Assembly: GCA_021767985.1 (NCBI GenBank)
Contig: JAASSH010000059.1
Span: forward strand, 1-8,638
Reading direction: 5' to 3'
Source of the DNA: Gammaproteobacteria bacterium
GTDB lineage: Bacteria > Pseudomonadota > Gammaproteobacteria > GCA-001735895
DNA length: 8,638 bases
The number at the start of each line of letters is the position of its first letter. Positions within the stretch are counted from its first letter, which is position 1. A program made the translations under genes and the position numbers. The notes beneath the pieces are model-generated. The model was not told where the DNA came from and searched no databases. It worked only from the letters and a program-made list of their open reading frames with translations. Below are positions 1-8,638 of the stretch, piece after piece.

Positions 1-311
1 GTATCGAGACTGCCGCGCACCACGTGGTAGCGCACGCCCGGCAGGTCCTTGACACGACCGCCGCGTACCAGCACTACCGAGTGCTCCTGGAGGTTGTGGC
101 CCTCGCCACCGATATAGGAAGCCACTTCGTAACCAGTCGTCAAACGGACACGCGCCACCTTCCTCAATGCCGAGTTCGGCTTTTTCGGGGTCGTGGTGTA
201 AACGCGAGTGCAAACCCCACGCTTTTGCGGTGAAGCCTCGAGTGCAGGCACGTTGCTCTTGCTGCGCCGGGACTGGCGCGGTTTACGTACCAGCTGGTTA
301 ACTGTTGCCAT
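1..311 (-). CDS. rpsL: 30S ribosomal protein S12, partial (3' end beyond window)
   Basis: S12 sits at the decoding centre of the 30S subunit and contributes to tRNA selection accuracy. The visible 103 codons begin [20 protein letters not shown] and align without gaps to E. coli S12 (124 aa), so about 20 C-terminal residues lie outside the window. The conserved loops [13 protein letters not shown] (residues 39-51) and [14 protein letters not shown] (83-96) are intact. Lys43 and Lys88, whose substitution causes streptomycin resistance in known bacteria, are both wild type. Asp89 (88 without Met), the residue methylthiolated by RimO in E. coli, is present. The ATG at 309-311 is chosen because it gives the canonical S12 N terminus and has an AGGAG 10 nt upstream. 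A TAG stop lies in frame immediately before it, so the gene cannot start further upstream. The gene follows rpoC on the same strand and has its own predicted promoter; rpsG, fusA and tuf usually follow in this gene order. Confidence 0.98.
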   Translation of the reverse strand, partial: MATVNQLVRKPRQSRRSKSNVPALEASPQKRGVCTRVYTTTPKKPNSALRKVARVRLTTGYEVASYIGGEGHNLQEHSVVLVRGGRVKDLPGVRYHVVRGSLD

Positions 312-353
312 CTATTCTACTCTCCTGGGAGTATTCACTATTTCCGGATTCAT
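312..353 (-). other. Possible 13-codon leader ORF abutting rpsL
   Basis: An ATG at 351-353 opens a frame encoding MNPEIVNTPRRVE. Its TAG stop (312-314) is directly followed by the rpsL ATG with no gap and in the same frame. The arrangement would suit translational coupling. There is no Shine-Dalgarno sequence before this ATG; the bases just upstream (357 onwards) are predicted to be inside a strong hairpin, which argues against efficient initiation. The frame is short enough to arise by chance, so it is recorded as a candidate rather than a gene. Confidence 0.2.
322..326 (-). promoter_or_regulatory. Ribosome binding site of rpsL
   Basis: On the minus strand this reads AGGAG, a good match to the anti-Shine-Dalgarno sequence, with 10 nt before the rpsL ATG. 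The spacing is slightly long but acceptable. The same bases form in-frame AGG and AGA codons of a short upstream reading frame (312-353). If that frame were translated, ribosomes would pass over the binding site. Confidence 0.8.
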
Positions 354-356
354 AAC

Positions 357-393
357 GAACAGCAGGCCATACATTACGTATAGCCTGCCATTC
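357..393 (-). promoter_or_regulatory. Leader stem-loop upstream of rpsL
   Basis: On the minus strand, bases 393-378 pair with 372-357 around a 5-nt GUAAU loop. The result is an uninterrupted stem of 16 pairs: 13 Watson-Crick and 3 G-U. The strongest part is GCAGGC (388-383) with GCCUGC (367-362). If transcription starts a few bases upstream, as the promoter at 405-433 predicts, the hairpin lies at the very 5' end of the rpsL mRNA. There it could protect the transcript or act in control. For transcripts reading through from rpoC it could be a processing site or a weak terminator. The bases after the stem (GUUAUG) are not a U-tract, so a classical intrinsic terminator is unlikely. The pairing is seen; the role is inferred. 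Confidence 0.6.
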
Positions 394-404
394 TGGGAGG
401 CGGA

Positions 405-433
405 ATTTTAGGGGCGAAACCGCCGCCTGTCAA
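405..433 (-). promoter_or_regulatory. Predicted sigma-70 promoter for rpsL
   Basis: The minus strand carries a perfect -35 hexamer TTGACA (433-428), a 17-bp spacer (427-411) and a -10 hexamer TAAAAT (410-405), which matches consensus at five of six positions. The -35 box begins 4 bp after the rpoC stop codon. Transcription would start near 394-399, giving a leader of about 85 nt before rpsL. The bases after the -10 box (TCCGCC) form a GC-rich discriminator, a feature of ribosomal and stringently controlled promoters in well-studied proteobacteria. The spacer itself is GC-rich and can form a small GGCG/CGCC hairpin. Strength and stringent response are inferred from sequence only. Confidence 0.8.
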
Positions 434-437
434 CCGC

Positions 438-4643
<4,206 letters not shown>

Positions 4644-4645
4644 GA

Positions 4646-8638
<3,993 letters not shown>

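Noticed and set aside
357..393. Classical rho-independent terminator for rpoBC
   Set aside because: The stem is strong but is followed by GUUAUGAAUCC rather than a run of U, and the promoter upstream of it would be blocked from reaching rpsL. It is kept as a leader hairpin of uncertain role.
208..411. A 67-codon plus-strand frame across the rpsL start and the intergenic region
   Set aside because: It overlaps the conserved rpsL start, promoter and hairpin on the other strand, and its translation resembles no known protein.

Overview
This window is core chromosomal sequence from a proteobacterium, most likely a gammaproteobacterium outside the Enterobacterales. All genes lie on the minus strand. 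In transcription order they are rpoB (RNA polymerase beta, 5' end cut by the right window edge), rpoC (RNA polymerase beta', complete) and rpsL (ribosomal protein S12, 3' end cut by the left window edge). The beta and beta' proteins match the Gammaproteobacteria pattern, including the lineage inserts in beta and the large insert in the beta' trigger loop. The order rpoB-rpoC-rpsL is the arrangement known from Pseudomonas and many other beta- and gammaproteobacteria. In E. coli, by contrast, rpsL begins a separate str operon. The sequence is moderately GC-rich (not counted).

Layout: 8638-4646 is rpoB, lacking about the first 25 codons. 4643-438 is rpoC, which starts 2 nt after the rpoB stop codon with its ribosome binding site inside the end of rpoB. 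437-312 is a 126-bp intergenic region. 311-1 holds the first 103 codons of rpsL. The intergenic region carries a near-consensus sigma-70 promoter (TTGACA, 17 bp, TAAAAT) that begins 4 bp after the rpoC stop and has a GC-rich discriminator. Next come a long leader hairpin, a 13-codon in-frame upstream reading frame whose stop abuts the rpsL start, and the rpsL ribosome binding site.

How the parts work together: beta and beta' form the catalytic body of RNA polymerase and are made stoichiometrically from one message, here probably through coupled translation. S12 belongs to the decoding centre of the 30S subunit. The promoter after rpoC would let rpsL and the genes beyond it be expressed independently of rpoBC, plausibly under growth-rate or stringent control. 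The beta' residues used for the second ppGpp site are conserved.

I found no mobile element, CRISPR array, tRNA, rRNA or accessory system. The long open frames on the plus strand are antisense shadows of rpoB and rpoC. The only non-routine material is the rpoC-rpsL spacer and the very tight rpoB-rpoC junction.
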